From a virus: a DNA stretch of 60,528 bases. A program made the translations under genes and the position numbers. The stretch spans positions 1-60,528 of the IMG/VR virus record IMGVR_UViG_3300044712_000071; one strand, 5' to 3'. This document shows, piece after piece, positions 9,801-18,642 of the stretch. The notes under the pieces are model-generated. The model worked only from the letters and a program-made list of their open reading frames with translations. It was not told the DNA's origin and searched no databases. The first letter of the stretch is position 1, and every line of letters starts with the position of its first letter.

Positions 9801-10592
9801 TTTTCCAGGCTCATAATCCATAGAGGTACTAACTAAGTCAGCTGTACCGTATAAGCCTTGAAACATTGATTCCCAACCTGACTTTAAACCTGTTTTAAGA
9901 TTGCTACGAGCAAAACCCTTTTCTGTTTCTTCAGGTCTAATAAATGCTGCACCAGCATATTCTTCTGGGTTCATGCCAAATTGTTTGGCAGTTAATGCAA
10001 AAGGTTTAGCTGTTACAGGAACTTTAGAAGTCTCTGCAGTTAGTAAGTCATTATACAAATCACCTGAATCAGAGTAAACATATTCACCACGTTTAGCTCT
10101 TTCAAATCTATCTACAGCATCAGCTTCTTGTCGTTGAATACGATCCAATCGACCAATAGTTACTTTATTAATTTGTTCTTGGGTACTATATTGAGTAGGG
10201 CTAATCAACCCACGAGTTAAAAGATAATCAGTTAACTTCTCACCTTTATCGTTTGTTAAATCACCTACATAGCGAGTACCAGTCGCATCTTTAGTTTTAG
10301 AGTCATATACAGGATTAAAGAAGCCTTGTTCTTCAATTACTCTTTGAACAATCTGTTGTTGTTGTTCTCCACCATATTGACCACCTTTAAACATTTGTTT
10401 TTCAGTATCAAAGCCAGGAACTTCACGAGCATTAACACCTTGCAAACGAACTTTCTCACCAGAAGGCAAAGCATAAGTATCGGCATCAACCAAATAACCA
10501 GCCTTTTCTGAGATGTTGTAATCAGGTAATTGTTCCTGAGCAACTTCTACTGGTTCGATTCCTTGCGATTTAAGGAAATCAGCTACAGACAT
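6807..10592 (-). CDS. Large internal virion protein with N-terminal SNase-like domain
   Basis: 1261 residues. Residues 30-130 resemble staphylococcal nuclease: DADT (D36, D38, T39), VRLQGVNARE (R49, N54, E57) and TGTRYVGDL (R107) match the S. aureus positions D21, R35, D40, E43 and R87, with Asn replacing D40. The rest resembles an ejection protein. It has Ala/Gly-rich membrane-active stretches (about residues 315-350), a glycine zipper near residue 475 and a hydrophobic segment near residue 1150 (MLALTMLAITI). It could cut DNA or RNA, or digest material during entry. The nuclease call is from motif spacing; the ejection role is inferred from size and neighbours. Confidence 0.7.
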   Translation of the reverse strand: MSVADFLKSQGIEPVEVAQEQLPDYNISEKAGYLVDADTYALPSGEKVRLQGVNAREVPGFDTEKQMFKGGQYGGEQQQQIVQRVIEEQGFFNPVYDSKTKDATGTRYVGDLTNDKGEKLTDYLLTRGLISPTQYSTQEQINKVTIGRLDRIQRQEADAVDRFERAKRGEYVYSDSGDLYNDLLTAETSKVPVTAKPFALTAKQFGMNPEEYAGAAFIRPEETEKGFARSNLKTGLKSGWESMFQGLYGTADLVSTSMDYEPGKEWSDANRRRLQNELNDLPFLNNAEAFDMKTGKWKLDSFGKLFDYAVATAASSAPQMVTSIVATLAAPATFGASLSVPAAIYTGQIWNDQPEGQKSASWALGAGITSATLDALGIKGIAGSLSVKATRDAAVKELVKKGMTVEAAEQAIIAEARKTTKQLMDVVKAGAGGAASEAVTEVGQEFTQYLGSNLGEIKDPNELKNRLMNAGFGGGLLGGGIAGAGKAVANTFVGFENTNKPNDLKFREEMRNKEGFVLNASDIVNEALTTTPVGINVDLNKRAEPEESKRTTAGVIGTLKNWYNDKGLQSLFGKFSNTIIGDRGYRGKFSAALATILGANHAVNGGDLFAEQELAAGGIRSNLGNLKDLQDSFGGLKLSEISSILYRKDVIEYIKELSRYKKNKGDSDMTGASQNIDTSKLGADVLKYKDSIVEAANRIDNTISAFNRKTNLTKTVDDVVGNRPLNKMFIARNREAFIRDVKSALGLTDKQALEMYSSLMNNQNTLTAEDSIEDILGMNPAKGSKQQLTQNLHDANSKGLLDKYFSGNIFDNMEALAHKGGVLHVNNNVIGKDGINLAYLLESAVRENEITEAEASFMAKEIKDFLSMREGKYKQIQSPLVNGVIDTITFFSTLASLPLATISSLPEAAQMMRGLNTKQALKAYKRLLSNTAEEMGVILKEIGSRERNQGLTSRQALSSLGFATGDTNAATRYDVQSGYFQQWTNGFFKLIGLQGYTNATRYARLAIGADAINNWLQTLQATDFNKLTQQEQDAYEHLVRVGVDPFVMNDPAVDQQVYNQAMERGVYNFINEAVVHPNSLNRPKFYSDPYLRMFTMFQGYISTFTANILPRLYGDLMKKGSADQRNAMLTIASMLALTMLAITIKDMIKYGETPPEWLKGDDAKLMQRFIGATGLTGTGERVINFVNPLVEKKATNPAEKLYNILEGESPTLSFGAKVAKAANAVFSDEGTKPIKKVAGVAPIIGPINQLGDYLQNEFGGQ

Positions 10593-10613
10593 AATACCTC
10601 CTATGAGAAAGAA

Positions 10614-10629
10614 GGGTACTGTTGTACCC
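10614..10629 (-). terminator. Hairpin between ejection protein genes
   Basis: GGGTAC and GTACCC form a perfect six-pair stem around four bases in the 45-base gap after the 833-residue protein gene. On the minus strand it is followed by TTCTTTCTC, a weak T-rich run, so it would attenuate rather than fully stop leftward transcription. Confidence 0.55.
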
Positions 10630-10637
10630 CTCTTTTA

Positions 10638-13139
10638 TTACTTAGATTTAATATAATCATTAACAAAGAGGTAAAAACCTGCATCTTTGCTTGTTGATTG
10701 ATACTTCTTACGTAGTTGTTCACTAGCTAACCATTGTCTCTGTAAGTCTGCATATTCTTTAAAGAGCTTATCATTGATTTCTTGGGCACTAGCTTTTGGA
10801 TTCTCTTTATATAATTTATTTTCAAGATTATCCTTTTGTTCAGCAATTTTATTTGTTGCAGTCATGTTCTTCTTGTCATCAGTTAAGAATAAAGAATTAT
10901 CAATTCCTGTTTTAGCAACAAGTAATTGCTTAGTAATGTAAGGTTCAATAGATTTAATTTGAGCACCTGGATTAGCTCGCTTTTCAGCGATCATATCACG
11001 AGTAGCTTGAGAAACAATCTTATCCATTTCTACTTGTGCTTCAGGTGTATTTGGGTTATAACCAAATGCTTTAAAGGCTGAAACAGATTGAGAAGATATT
11101 TCACGACCTTTAGGAATACCTGATCGGGCAGGATTAGCTTTATTGGTTTTAGAATCTCTTGCTCTTCCAAGTTCATCATCAAGAATTTCTTCAGAAGTCT
11201 TACCTGAATTATCAGCCCATGTTCTATAGCTATCAGCAATACCTTCTTGTGTGTATTGTCTGCTCCAAGGAACCATTGGTCGATTGCCTGCTTCAGCAAC
11301 TAATTGAGCTTCAGATTTACCTGATACTTGATCAACCCAAACTGTGTCACCAGTAATCTTGTTCTGTCTCTTAATAAGATTAATTTGCTTATTCCTAAAT
11401 GGACCAGAATCAAAAGTAACTTCTCTAACCTCACCAGCAGTAATAATAGGAGCAACCCATTGACCTTGAGCGTTCTTAGTAAAACCTTTATTAATATAGT
11501 TTTGTTCAGTAGCAGCTTTAGTGTCAGCACGTTTATCAATACGACCAAGAGTATATTTACCTGCATACAATGCAGCTCCACGCTCTCTTACACCTATTGC
11601 TCTTTGAGCATAATATAAAGCAGCATATCGAGCAGCATCAGAAGCTTCTAAACCTAAAGTATCTTTAAGGAAAGAAGTTGTAGCAGCAACAAACTTATTA
11701 GGATCTTTAATAGTATCAAAAGCATTTGCTAAACCATCAACTACACCATTAGTAATAAACTTAGTCCAACCCTCAGTTTCTGGTTTAGGTACTGAAGCAA
11801 CTTCAGTCTCTTGCTTACGCAACATTTCTTGTTGTTCTGTACCACCTGTCTTAGGAATATTACCTAAGTAAGTTTCTTGTTGAGCAAAAGCCCCTTGAGG
11901 TGTATTACCCATAAACTCTGGAACAGAAGGGTCATTTAATAACTGAGGACCTTTTTCTTCTTCTTCTTTAGCTTTAACTTCTTCTGCCTTCTGTTTAGCA
12001 TTAGCTACATATTTACCACCAGATTCTACTCTAGTAATAACATCTGCTACCATAGGAATCTTATCAGCAGGAATCTTATCTGTTGGTTTAATGCCTAATT
12101 CTTTAGCAATAGTTTGAGCATAACCTTTAGGATCGTTATTATCTGAAGCTGGGGCATACTTACTAATGAACTTATCAAGAGGCATTCCTCTTGTTTGTGT
12201 ATCTAAAACAATTTGCTTTTCTAAAGCACTACGACCTGACTCATGATCAGGGAAAATAGCAAAGCCTGTTTTAGGATCGACACCTGTTTGACCTTCTAAA
12301 TATTTACCTGTATCTTCGTAAATACCTTTTTCTTTATTGTATACACCACCAAATCTTAAATTGCCTGGATTATTATTTCGCATAGCAACAGTATCAGGGG
12401 AGCTAACAACAGGAACTTCTGGTGTCTTTAAACCAGTTGCACTTACAGGAACTTCATCTGTAAGATTAGTACTAAGCTTAGGAACCTCTACTTCTACAGG
12501 CTTATTAACATCAGCATAAGTAGTAGGTGCAAATAAGTTTTTAATACCTTCCACTAGTGAATTGCTATTAGTATTGCTTTGAGCATTAATTGCAGCAATA
12601 TCTTCATCACTATACCCATAAGCATTGGTTGTACCTAGCTCATAACCTTTTAATACACCATAACCTTCACTATCTGATAACTCAGCGTTGTGATAACCAA
12701 CCTCATTACCTGATACCTCAGGAGAACCCCATTGATAACCTTTAACCTTATCAGTACCACACATAAACCCTTTAGGTTTAGGAATAGACATATTACGATC
12801 TGATCGACCTTCACGAACTAAGGCTTTAATTAATGGTTTGTTTTCAGGTTTTTGTGCAGCCTTCGCAGGAATAACAGCTTCTCCTGGAGCTAGCAATGCA
12901 GGGATTTTATCCTTAGGACCTGCTTCAGGGTTAGTAGGTTTAGGCATTTGTCCCATCATAGGAGGAACATTCATTGAAGATAGTTTTGCTTGTTGTGTTT
13001 GTTCTTTATGATTCATTTGTTGTTTAGACAATGAATCTTTTCTTTGTTGGTCTTTCTTAAGAGCAACTGTTTTGCGTAACTCATCAAAGAGAAACTTCAT
13101 ATCTTCTCTTTTCTGTTTACCCGATAACGGAGCAGCCAT
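10638..13139 (-). CDS. Internal virion protein with lysozyme-like NNPGNLR domain
   Basis: 833 residues from the ATG that follows a strong ribosome site (GGAGG, 9 bases upstream). Near residues 80-91 it has PALLAPGEAVIP, a stretch common in phage tail and virion proteins. Around residues 254-375 it has RNNNPGNLRF followed by a helical domain, the signature of virion-associated lysozyme/transglycosylase-like domains that open the cell wall during DNA entry. The C-terminal 400 residues are hydrophilic and helical with many Lys and Gln. Its place beside the two giant ejection proteins supports a role like T7 gp16. No catalytic residue is proven. Confidence 0.65.
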   Translation of the reverse strand: MAAPLSGKQKREDMKFLFDELRKTVALKKDQQRKDSLSKQQMNHKEQTQQAKLSSMNVPPMMGQMPKPTNPEAGPKDKIPALLAPGEAVIPAKAAQKPENKPLIKALVREGRSDRNMSIPKPKGFMCGTDKVKGYQWGSPEVSGNEVGYHNAELSDSEGYGVLKGYELGTTNAYGYSDEDIAAINAQSNTNSNSLVEGIKNLFAPTTYADVNKPVEVEVPKLSTNLTDEVPVSATGLKTPEVPVVSSPDTVAMRNNNPGNLRFGGVYNKEKGIYEDTGKYLEGQTGVDPKTGFAIFPDHESGRSALEKQIVLDTQTRGMPLDKFISKYAPASDNNDPKGYAQTIAKELGIKPTDKIPADKIPMVADVITRVESGGKYVANAKQKAEEVKAKEEEEKGPQLLNDPSVPEFMGNTPQGAFAQQETYLGNIPKTGGTEQQEMLRKQETEVASVPKPETEGWTKFITNGVVDGLANAFDTIKDPNKFVAATTSFLKDTLGLEASDAARYAALYYAQRAIGVRERGAALYAGKYTLGRIDKRADTKAATEQNYINKGFTKNAQGQWVAPIITAGEVREVTFDSGPFRNKQINLIKRQNKITGDTVWVDQVSGKSEAQLVAEAGNRPMVPWSRQYTQEGIADSYRTWADNSGKTSEEILDDELGRARDSKTNKANPARSGIPKGREISSQSVSAFKAFGYNPNTPEAQVEMDKIVSQATRDMIAEKRANPGAQIKSIEPYITKQLLVAKTGIDNSLFLTDDKKNMTATNKIAEQKDNLENKLYKENPKASAQEINDKLFKEYADLQRQWLASEQLRKKYQSTSKDAGFYLFVNDYIKSK

Positions 13140-13140
13140 A

Positions 13141-13788
13141 TTATTTACCTCCAACAGCACTACCTAATTGTGAACCAATAACAGAACCGATAACTGTGCC
13201 AGGTCCAGGAAGTATCATAGAACCAACAGTAGCACCTGCAGCAGCTCCTGCACCTGCACCAACACCTTTCTTAACATCACCAGTGCGAGCATATTCTACT
13301 GCACCAGCAAGAGGTCCTGCAGTACTTGCAGCCATACCTGTTGAAGCATCAGCAGCACCAGCGGTACTAGCATCCATTAAACCTGTTTGAGCAACTTCTG
13401 TAGGTGCTAAGGCAGTACCCTCAACACCTAACTGCATAGGAGCTTCAGCTAAAGGAGCATTGAAAGCGGCTACATCAGCTGCTGTAGGCTCCATTAAACC
13501 TGTTTGAGCAACTTCACCTAATGGTGCTTGACCTGTTAATTGCTCAGGTCCCTGCATACTATTATACATATTCTTTGCTTGATTACCAGCATAAGAAATA
13601 CCTTTATCTAATTGTTTAGATGCTTGACCCATTGCATATTGCTTACCTAATTGTTCAGCAACTCCAGGTTGTGCAGGTTTTTCTTGAATAGGAGCTGGAG
13701 CAGCTTCCCCTGTCTGATAAGGCATACCAGCTAAAGGAGCACCAATCATTCCTCTTAATCTTTTTTCTTCTTCTTGGTAGTTATACAT
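13141..13788 (-). CDS. Small ejection-type protein with glycine zipper
   Basis: 215 residues, Ala/Gly/Pro-rich. The C terminus (about residues 176-213) is a glycine zipper made of GxxxG-like steps (VGAGAGAAAGATVGS, then GTVIGSVIGSQLGSAVGG), which suggests membrane insertion. The short phrase VAQTGLMEPT recurs as VAQTGLMDAS. It sits between other ejection-protein candidates, with one-base overlap upstream. The role in the ejection channel is inferred. Confidence 0.6.
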   Translation of the reverse strand: MYNYQEEEKRLRGMIGAPLAGMPYQTGEAAPAPIQEKPAQPGVAEQLGKQYAMGQASKQLDKGISYAGNQAKNMYNSMQGPEQLTGQAPLGEVAQTGLMEPTAADVAAFNAPLAEAPMQLGVEGTALAPTEVAQTGLMDASTAGAADASTGMAASTAGPLAGAVEYARTGDVKKGVGAGAGAAAGATVGSMILPGPGTVIGSVIGSQLGSAVGGK

Positions 13789-14489
13789 TACTTACCTCCA
13801 CTATTGGTAGCCACTGTTTGTTGTCTTGCTGGATTACCATAAATAGTACTAGCATAACGATTAAGAGCTTGCCAATCAGCATCAGCTAATTGTTGCTCAA
13901 TAGCTCTTTCTTGACCGCCTAAATTAGCCATAGTAGTAGCACCACCAGTAGCAATATTAGCACCTGTAGTTGCCGCTGATCCAATGCCTTGTTCAGCAGC
14001 TAATTTTGTTCGAGCATCTTCTTTAGCAATATCGTAATCAATACCTGCAAATTTAGCAGCTAAATCTGTTTCTACTGCTTTGTTAGCAATAGCATTACGA
14101 GCAGAACCTAATGTACCAGCACCACCAAATTGAGTAGACAAACCTGAAATAGCTTTACCTGCTTGTTCTGCAGCACCCGCTTTAAGAGCCTGACCACCAG
14201 TAAATCCTGTTCCTGTTCTAGCCATTTCACCTAAACGTGACATGGAGTCTGCTGTAGCGGTTGTCCCAGCACCTACAGCTGACCTTAATCTATCAGCACC
14301 AGAACCAAAGGCTTCTTCTTGTAAACGAGAAGCACCAGCAACATTATCTAATCGCCCTTCACCGTAAAGCATTTGGGCTTCTTTTCCAACACCTTCCATG
14401 TAAGGTCTTGCCCACTCAGGAATTGTTGAATTGGTTTGAGTACCACCACCACCGCCTTTATGACGAGTTACGAATTGAATTCTTTTCAT
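13788..14489 (-). CDS. Internal virion protein candidate, Ala/Gly-rich
   Basis: 233 residues. It starts with a basic segment and GGGGG (residues 12-16), then a long Ala-, Gly- and Thr-rich helical region. This composition is typical of the small proteins that escort phage DNA (T7 gp14 position). Its stop overlaps the next start (TAATG). No domain recognised; the call rests on composition and gene order. Confidence 0.55.
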   Translation of the reverse strand: MKRIQFVTRHKGGGGGTQTNSTIPEWARPYMEGVGKEAQMLYGEGRLDNVAGASRLQEEAFGSGADRLRSAVGAGTTATADSMSRLGEMARTGTGFTGGQALKAGAAEQAGKAISGLSTQFGGAGTLGSARNAIANKAVETDLAAKFAGIDYDIAKEDARTKLAAEQGIGSAATTGANIATGGATTMANLGGQERAIEQQLADADWQALNRYASTIYGNPARQQTVATNSGGK

Positions 14490-14493
14490 TTAT

Positions 14494-14913
14494 TTATTCT
14501 CCAATGTTTTTACGCATGACCACATAGGCTTGTTCAAACCCAGGTACTAATTTAGGTAATACCTTAGCCCAGCCAGGTCTACCCCATTGTTCAATTGCTT
14601 TGCACTCGGCATCTTTAGCGAATTGTTCTATTGTTGGATACAAATGTACCCACAACTCAAAATCATTACCACTTAAAGTAATGATATGTAGTGTTTTGTG
14701 TTGAGTATACTGAAGAAACTCTGTCAGTATTACTCCTTTAACTTCCTCATCGTTAGTAATTAACCAACAATGAGTACTAAAATTTAATAATCTTTTCATA
14801 TGATCAAGGAGAGTATTCTCTCCCTGACCTTTATCAAGTGCTTCTTGAATAAGAGGAGATAGTACTAACCATTCCTTAAGGACTTCCTCAGGATGTAGTA
14901 ATCTTATCTTCAT
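14494..14913 (-). CDS. GNAT-fold-like protein
   Basis: 139 residues. The pattern of strands and helices (an N-terminal helix, CWLITNDEEVKGVILTEF, then HIITLSGNDFELW and a C-terminal AYVVMRKNI strand) resembles small GNAT-like proteins found in podovirus structural blocks, including the T7 gp13 position. The acetyl-CoA loop is not clear, so it may lack transferase activity and act in virion assembly. It lies between fibre genes and ejection proteins. Confidence 0.45.
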   Translation of the reverse strand: MKIRLLHPEEVLKEWLVLSPLIQEALDKGQGENTLLDHMKRLLNFSTHCWLITNDEEVKGVILTEFLQYTQHKTLHIITLSGNDFELWVHLYPTIEQFAKDAECKAIEQWGRPGWAKVLPKLVPGFEQAYVVMRKNIGE

Positions 14914-14921
14914 TTGTTTCC

Positions 14922-15650
14922 TTAGTCGTATTTTGCCGCATCGATCACAAATAATGGTCTTGCGGAGTTATCGCTGAATTGTTGAAAGGTAATACTTCCA
15001 GGAGCTAAACCAAAGTTATTAGTCTTTCTCCATATCTTACCAAATGAATTACCATTACGATAAGCTAAAGCATGGAACGCATTATAAACAGTACTTAGGT
15101 TATTAAAAGTATAATTAGTGAATCCTCTTGTTTGATAGAAGAAAGCAGCTCTTGTTGGTAGTGTTCCTAAATTAATACTAGAATCATTTAACTCTGTGTT
15201 CTGACCACCACTAGTAGGAGCAGCAGAGCCGCCAAAAGAAGTCTGAGTATGTAAAGCAAGAGGTCCTCTTGTACTATCAAAAGCTATTGTACCATTTGAT
15301 CTATATATCAATAAACCAGTATTTTCTCCAGGAGTAGTTGCACTAAGAGTAGAAAACGAATGTATCTTAGGAGGAGTTCCTGTGTATAACACTAAAACAC
15401 GCCAAGTGCCTGTTCCTGTATTTGTGACAGCATACACCATAAAACGATTTGTACCTGTAGGTTCTGCAAATATAAGTGGTTTATTAGGGGCTGATACGTT
15501 GTAATAAGCCATTGTAGTTAAGTTGTTATATCCTGTACTACCTGTAAAAGTAGTATACGCAGTAAATGATCCTGTGTAATGATAATTAGCAGTTGAATCA
15601 GTAATAGCTAATTCACCTGAATTGTTTGTTATAATTGTACCGTAGCTCAT
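14922..15650 (-). CDS. Tail-associated beta protein, MSYG family
   Basis: 242 residues from the ATG that overlaps the previous stop as ATGA; the frame extends upstream but only through an unlikely leader. It begins MSYGTIITNNSGELAITDS, like its neighbour that begins MSYGFEVFKANGTLQFSS. The rest is rich in Thr, Ser, Gly and Asn, typical of beta-structured fibre or tip proteins. Probably virion-surface; exact role unknown. Confidence 0.6.
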   Translation of the reverse strand: MSYGTIITNNSGELAITDSTANYHYTGSFTAYTTFTGSTGYNNLTTMAYYNVSAPNKPLIFAEPTGTNRFMVYAVTNTGTGTWRVLVLYTGTPPKIHSFSTLSATTPGENTGLLIYRSNGTIAFDSTRGPLALHTQTSFGGSAAPTSGGQNTELNDSSINLGTLPTRAAFFYQTRGFTNYTFNNLSTVYNAFHALAYRNGNSFGKIWRKTNNFGLAPGSITFQQFSDNSARPLFVIDAAKYD

Positions 15651-16012
15651 ATAGCGTAAACATAAAGAGTTGAACCTGCACGAGGTTGAATAGTAGTAGT
15701 ACCTGAAGAACCACCAGAGTAAAAAACAGAAGTAGCATAATCCCAAGTAACAGTTGCCTGACTTGAGTTACCTGATACAGTAATTCTATGACCAACACCA
15801 AAGAAACTTAAATCAGGGCAATATAATTGTGTATTAGGACCCTCATCTACACTAGCAGCAACAAACACTCTAGAGCTATCATATCCAGGATAATTCCTAC
15901 TTCCTGTTTCGGTAGAGTTAATTGTAAAAGTATCTATCAATACAAATGTTCTATCACTACTACTAAATTGTAATGTGCCGTTTGCTTTAAATACTTCAAA
16001 CCCATAACTCAT
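15647..16012 (-). CDS. Tail-associated beta protein, MSYG family (short)
   Basis: 121 residues, beta-rich, with an N terminus (MSYGFEVFKANGTL) shared with the next gene, pointing to an old duplication. Four-base overlaps on both sides place it in one translation unit with two fibre-like genes. It is likely a small tail-tip or fibre-associated protein; inference only. Confidence 0.55.
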   Translation of the reverse strand: MSYGFEVFKANGTLQFSSSDRTFVLIDTFTINSTETGSRNYPGYDSSRVFVAASVDEGPNTQLYCPDLSFFGVGHRITVSGNSSQATVTWDYATSVFYSGGSSGTTTIQPRAGSTLYVYAI

Positions 16013-16995
16013 GCTGTTAAATCTCCTATCCTTACACGAAGAACACCAGCAGCATCAAATACCTTAATTGCTCGATCAGTAATAACTGTTCTAGCCCCTG
16101 TAGTTCCTGATTGAATAGTTGTATTACCAGAACTATCAACAATAAATTTGTTATTAATATTTAAGCTACCACCAGTAATACTAGTACCTGAAATAGTACC
16201 ACTAGCAAAACTACTAGCAGAAATATTTACAGCACTAACAGTACCTGCTGTTATTGTTCCTAAGTTAGCAGAAATAGCACTTAAAGAACCTACTCTTAAA
16301 TTAGATAAGTAAGGAAGATTCCAAGTAGTTAATCCTGTTGATGGGTTGTATATACCATCACTCTGATATAATGCCTCACCTACGCTTAATGTAGGAGGAG
16401 TAGCAACCCATGTTTCTCCACCACCCCAACTGTTAACAGGAGGAAAAGAAGTATTACCAATAGTTGTTAATGAAGCAGGGGTAGTACTTAATGTTGGTGA
16501 AGAGGTTTTAGCATAACATACTCTTGCAGAAGAACCATCAGAACCAGTAATAACATCTAAGTTAATTGCTGCTCCACTATCCTTAACATATATAAATGTA
16601 GGACCATCTGTACCAACAAAGTAATTAATCTGTCTTCCACCAGTAGATATGTACCAAAAGAATTTAGTAGTACCAAATCCTCCAGCTACTTCATACCAAG
16701 TATAATCAGCGGGATTAGTAGATTCAGTTGATGAAGCACTATTAAACAAACCAAAATAAGCTTTGTTTGTTGATGTGTTACTTAAATTAGTTCCGTTATT
16801 ATCATCTGCATATTTAACGTGCATATACTGATATAAATAACTAATAATAGTTCCTGAGGCAGGATCATATACCTTACCACTAGTTGCATCAATAGTTAAC
16901 CCACCACCATCTCCTGAACCAGAAATACCACCTAAATGTATTTGATATAGATATGCATCTAAATCAGCATTACCTGTTACTGGTGGGCTACTCAT
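16009..16995 (-). CDS. Tail fibre-like protein
   Basis: 328 residues from the ATG after AGGAGATAAT. The product has a Gly/Ser/Thr-rich N terminus and a C-terminal region of the type seen in the ends of phage host-specificity and central fibre proteins (SLNINNKFIVDSSGNTTIQS, then ITDRAIKVFDAAGVLRVRIG). Probably a fibre or tip component positioned by the nozzle protein encoded just upstream. Confidence 0.6.
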   Translation of the reverse strand: MSSPPVTGNADLDAYLYQIHLGGISGSGDGGGLTIDATSGKVYDPASGTIISYLYQYMHVKYADDNNGTNLSNTSTNKAYFGLFNSASSTESTNPADYTWYEVAGGFGTTKFFWYISTGGRQINYFVGTDGPTFIYVKDSGAAINLDVITGSDGSSARVCYAKTSSPTLSTTPASLTTIGNTSFPPVNSWGGGETWVATPPTLSVGEALYQSDGIYNPSTGLTTWNLPYLSNLRVGSLSAISANLGTITAGTVSAVNISASSFASGTISGTSITGGSLNINNKFIVDSSGNTTIQSGTTGARTVITDRAIKVFDAAGVLRVRIGDLTA

Positions 16996-16996
16996 A

Positions 16997-18541
16997 TTAT
17001 CTCCTATCTGAAGATTTAACGTCAACACCTATTAAGGATAAACGCCAATATCCTGTACTAGATATTTTAAAGTTTAATAAACGACCATTTACTCTAGGAT
17101 CTACTTTGTAACCAGTACTTCCTAAATCATTAGGTTCAATTACAAAAGAATCTCTGCCATCTGCATTAGACCAATCAGGAGCAGCAATATAATTGTTGTT
17201 TCCTGTGACTGTAATAGTAATACTTGAATCACTTGGTACATTATCAAATATAGGATACAAAGAACCTAAGGTATTTGTAGAAGCTAAATCACCAATAGAT
17301 AATTTTTCTTTTGTTACATAGCTAGTATAGTTAGCTAATGCAGTACCATTCCACATCTGATATCCACGATCCATTAAGAATACTCGTGTAGTTCCTGTGG
17401 TAGAATAAATAGTTTCTTTACCATAAAAGAAAGAATTATTTTCAGGGCTAGGACCAACAAAAGAACTTGTTGTATTTGGTGCATCCCTGAATGACCAGCT
17501 ATCTAATCGATATTGATAGATAGCTATTTTATTACAAGTAGTACTAGAACCTGTTGGATAATGAATCCATATCTCATCATTACGAGCATTACGTTCTACA
17601 TACACTTTATCAATTGCTGCTTGGTTAATTTGGTTAAAGAAAAAATCTCTAATTTTAAAATTAGCTACAGATTTAATCCCACCAGAACCACCATGCACAT
17701 ATATATCATTACGATCAACAACAAAATGTTGACCATCAAATTCTGCTAAACAACGAGTATTAAGAATACCATAACCTTTTGCATATGGCTGAACTCGTGT
17801 TGCTGATTGACCAAGAGTAACTACGTTAATAGCATCAGAAGAATACACATAAAGGTTTCCTCTTAATTCAGCTGCTTCTAGAATAGGCGATGTTGAACTT
17901 AATTCAAATTCATCAGCTGTATCTGTTGTAGTTCCAGGTTGCCATACCGCAGGAATATTTCCAGGAGCTGCTTGAGCAGATATCCTGATTGTATTCGGAG
18001 CATTAGTAACAATACTATCTTGGGTTAAAGTTAAATTACAAGCAACTAAAGCATAACCTAGTTGTCTAATAATCTTAGCATTAACAGTTAATCCTGGAAG
18101 GTAATTCCAGCCAGGAAGATCTTGAAAGCTTGATCCCGCTGTTGTACTACCATATAAGCAATACTTAGGTGTTGTAACACCGTTATTAAGAACAATTGCG
18201 TAACCACCATTGAAAGTACAACCATCCCACTTACTATTATTATAAGCAGCATCTGTACTAGTAAACATACTTGAGGTATTACCTGCAGCATCTACTCTAA
18301 CAATATTACCATTCTTAGCAAAGATGTTATATCCTTGGTCAGGTCTTCTCCAGTGAATACCATAGTCAGGAGCAATAGCTACTGATGTAGGATAAATAGT
18401 TTCTCCAGTAATAGTCTGTACGGAATTGTTATCAAATCTAACATTGTTTGCATCAGTAAAAGCATTAGGAGCTAAACCGAATGGAGGAAGGTCCTTAATG
18501 ACTCCTAAAGTACCTAGATTATTGATTGTAGTAATAGGCAT
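16997..18541 (-). CDS. Tail nozzle/stabilisation-like protein
   Basis: 514 residues from the ATG after GGAGGTAGGTTG. The sequence has the repeated short beta strands expected of a propeller (for example NLYVYSSDAINVVTLGQ, GQHFVVDRNDIYVHGGSG, DEIWIHYPTG). Size and pattern recall P22 gp10 (packaged DNA stabilisation) and T7 gp12-type nozzles that close the short tail. It is the first gene behind a candidate phage promoter, so it may open the tail transcription unit. Family assignment is by overall pattern, not a diagnostic motif. Confidence 0.55.
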   Translation of the reverse strand: MPITTINNLGTLGVIKDLPPFGLAPNAFTDANNVRFDNNSVQTITGETIYPTSVAIAPDYGIHWRRPDQGYNIFAKNGNIVRVDAAGNTSSMFTSTDAAYNNSKWDGCTFNGGYAIVLNNGVTTPKYCLYGSTTAGSSFQDLPGWNYLPGLTVNAKIIRQLGYALVACNLTLTQDSIVTNAPNTIRISAQAAPGNIPAVWQPGTTTDTADEFELSSTSPILEAAELRGNLYVYSSDAINVVTLGQSATRVQPYAKGYGILNTRCLAEFDGQHFVVDRNDIYVHGGSGGIKSVANFKIRDFFFNQINQAAIDKVYVERNARNDEIWIHYPTGSSTTCNKIAIYQYRLDSWSFRDAPNTTSSFVGPSPENNSFFYGKETIYSTTGTTRVFLMDRGYQMWNGTALANYTSYVTKEKLSIGDLASTNTLGSLYPIFDNVPSDSSITITVTGNNNYIAAPDWSNADGRDSFVIEPNDLGSTGYKVDPRVNGRLLNFKISSTGYWRLSLIGVDVKSSDRR

Positions 18542-18593
18542 CAACCTACCTCCTTTAATTAATATTATTAATATATACCCCTAAGGAGGGATT

Positions 18594-18611
18594 CTCCCTT
18601 AGAGCTGGGCT
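18594..18611 (-). promoter_or_regulatory. Candidate phage RNA polymerase promoter, copy 2
   Basis: On the minus strand this reads AGCCCAGCTCTAAGGGAG, a close match to the six-copy motif. It lies in the only sizeable gap between the lysis genes and the tail block and points at the nozzle gene. CTAAGGGAG then pairs with a nearby CTCCTTAG to make a hairpin at the presumed transcript start, as at two other copies. Confidence 0.65.
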
Positions 18612-18642
18612 AAATCCCTTATATAACATATAGTTATTAAAC

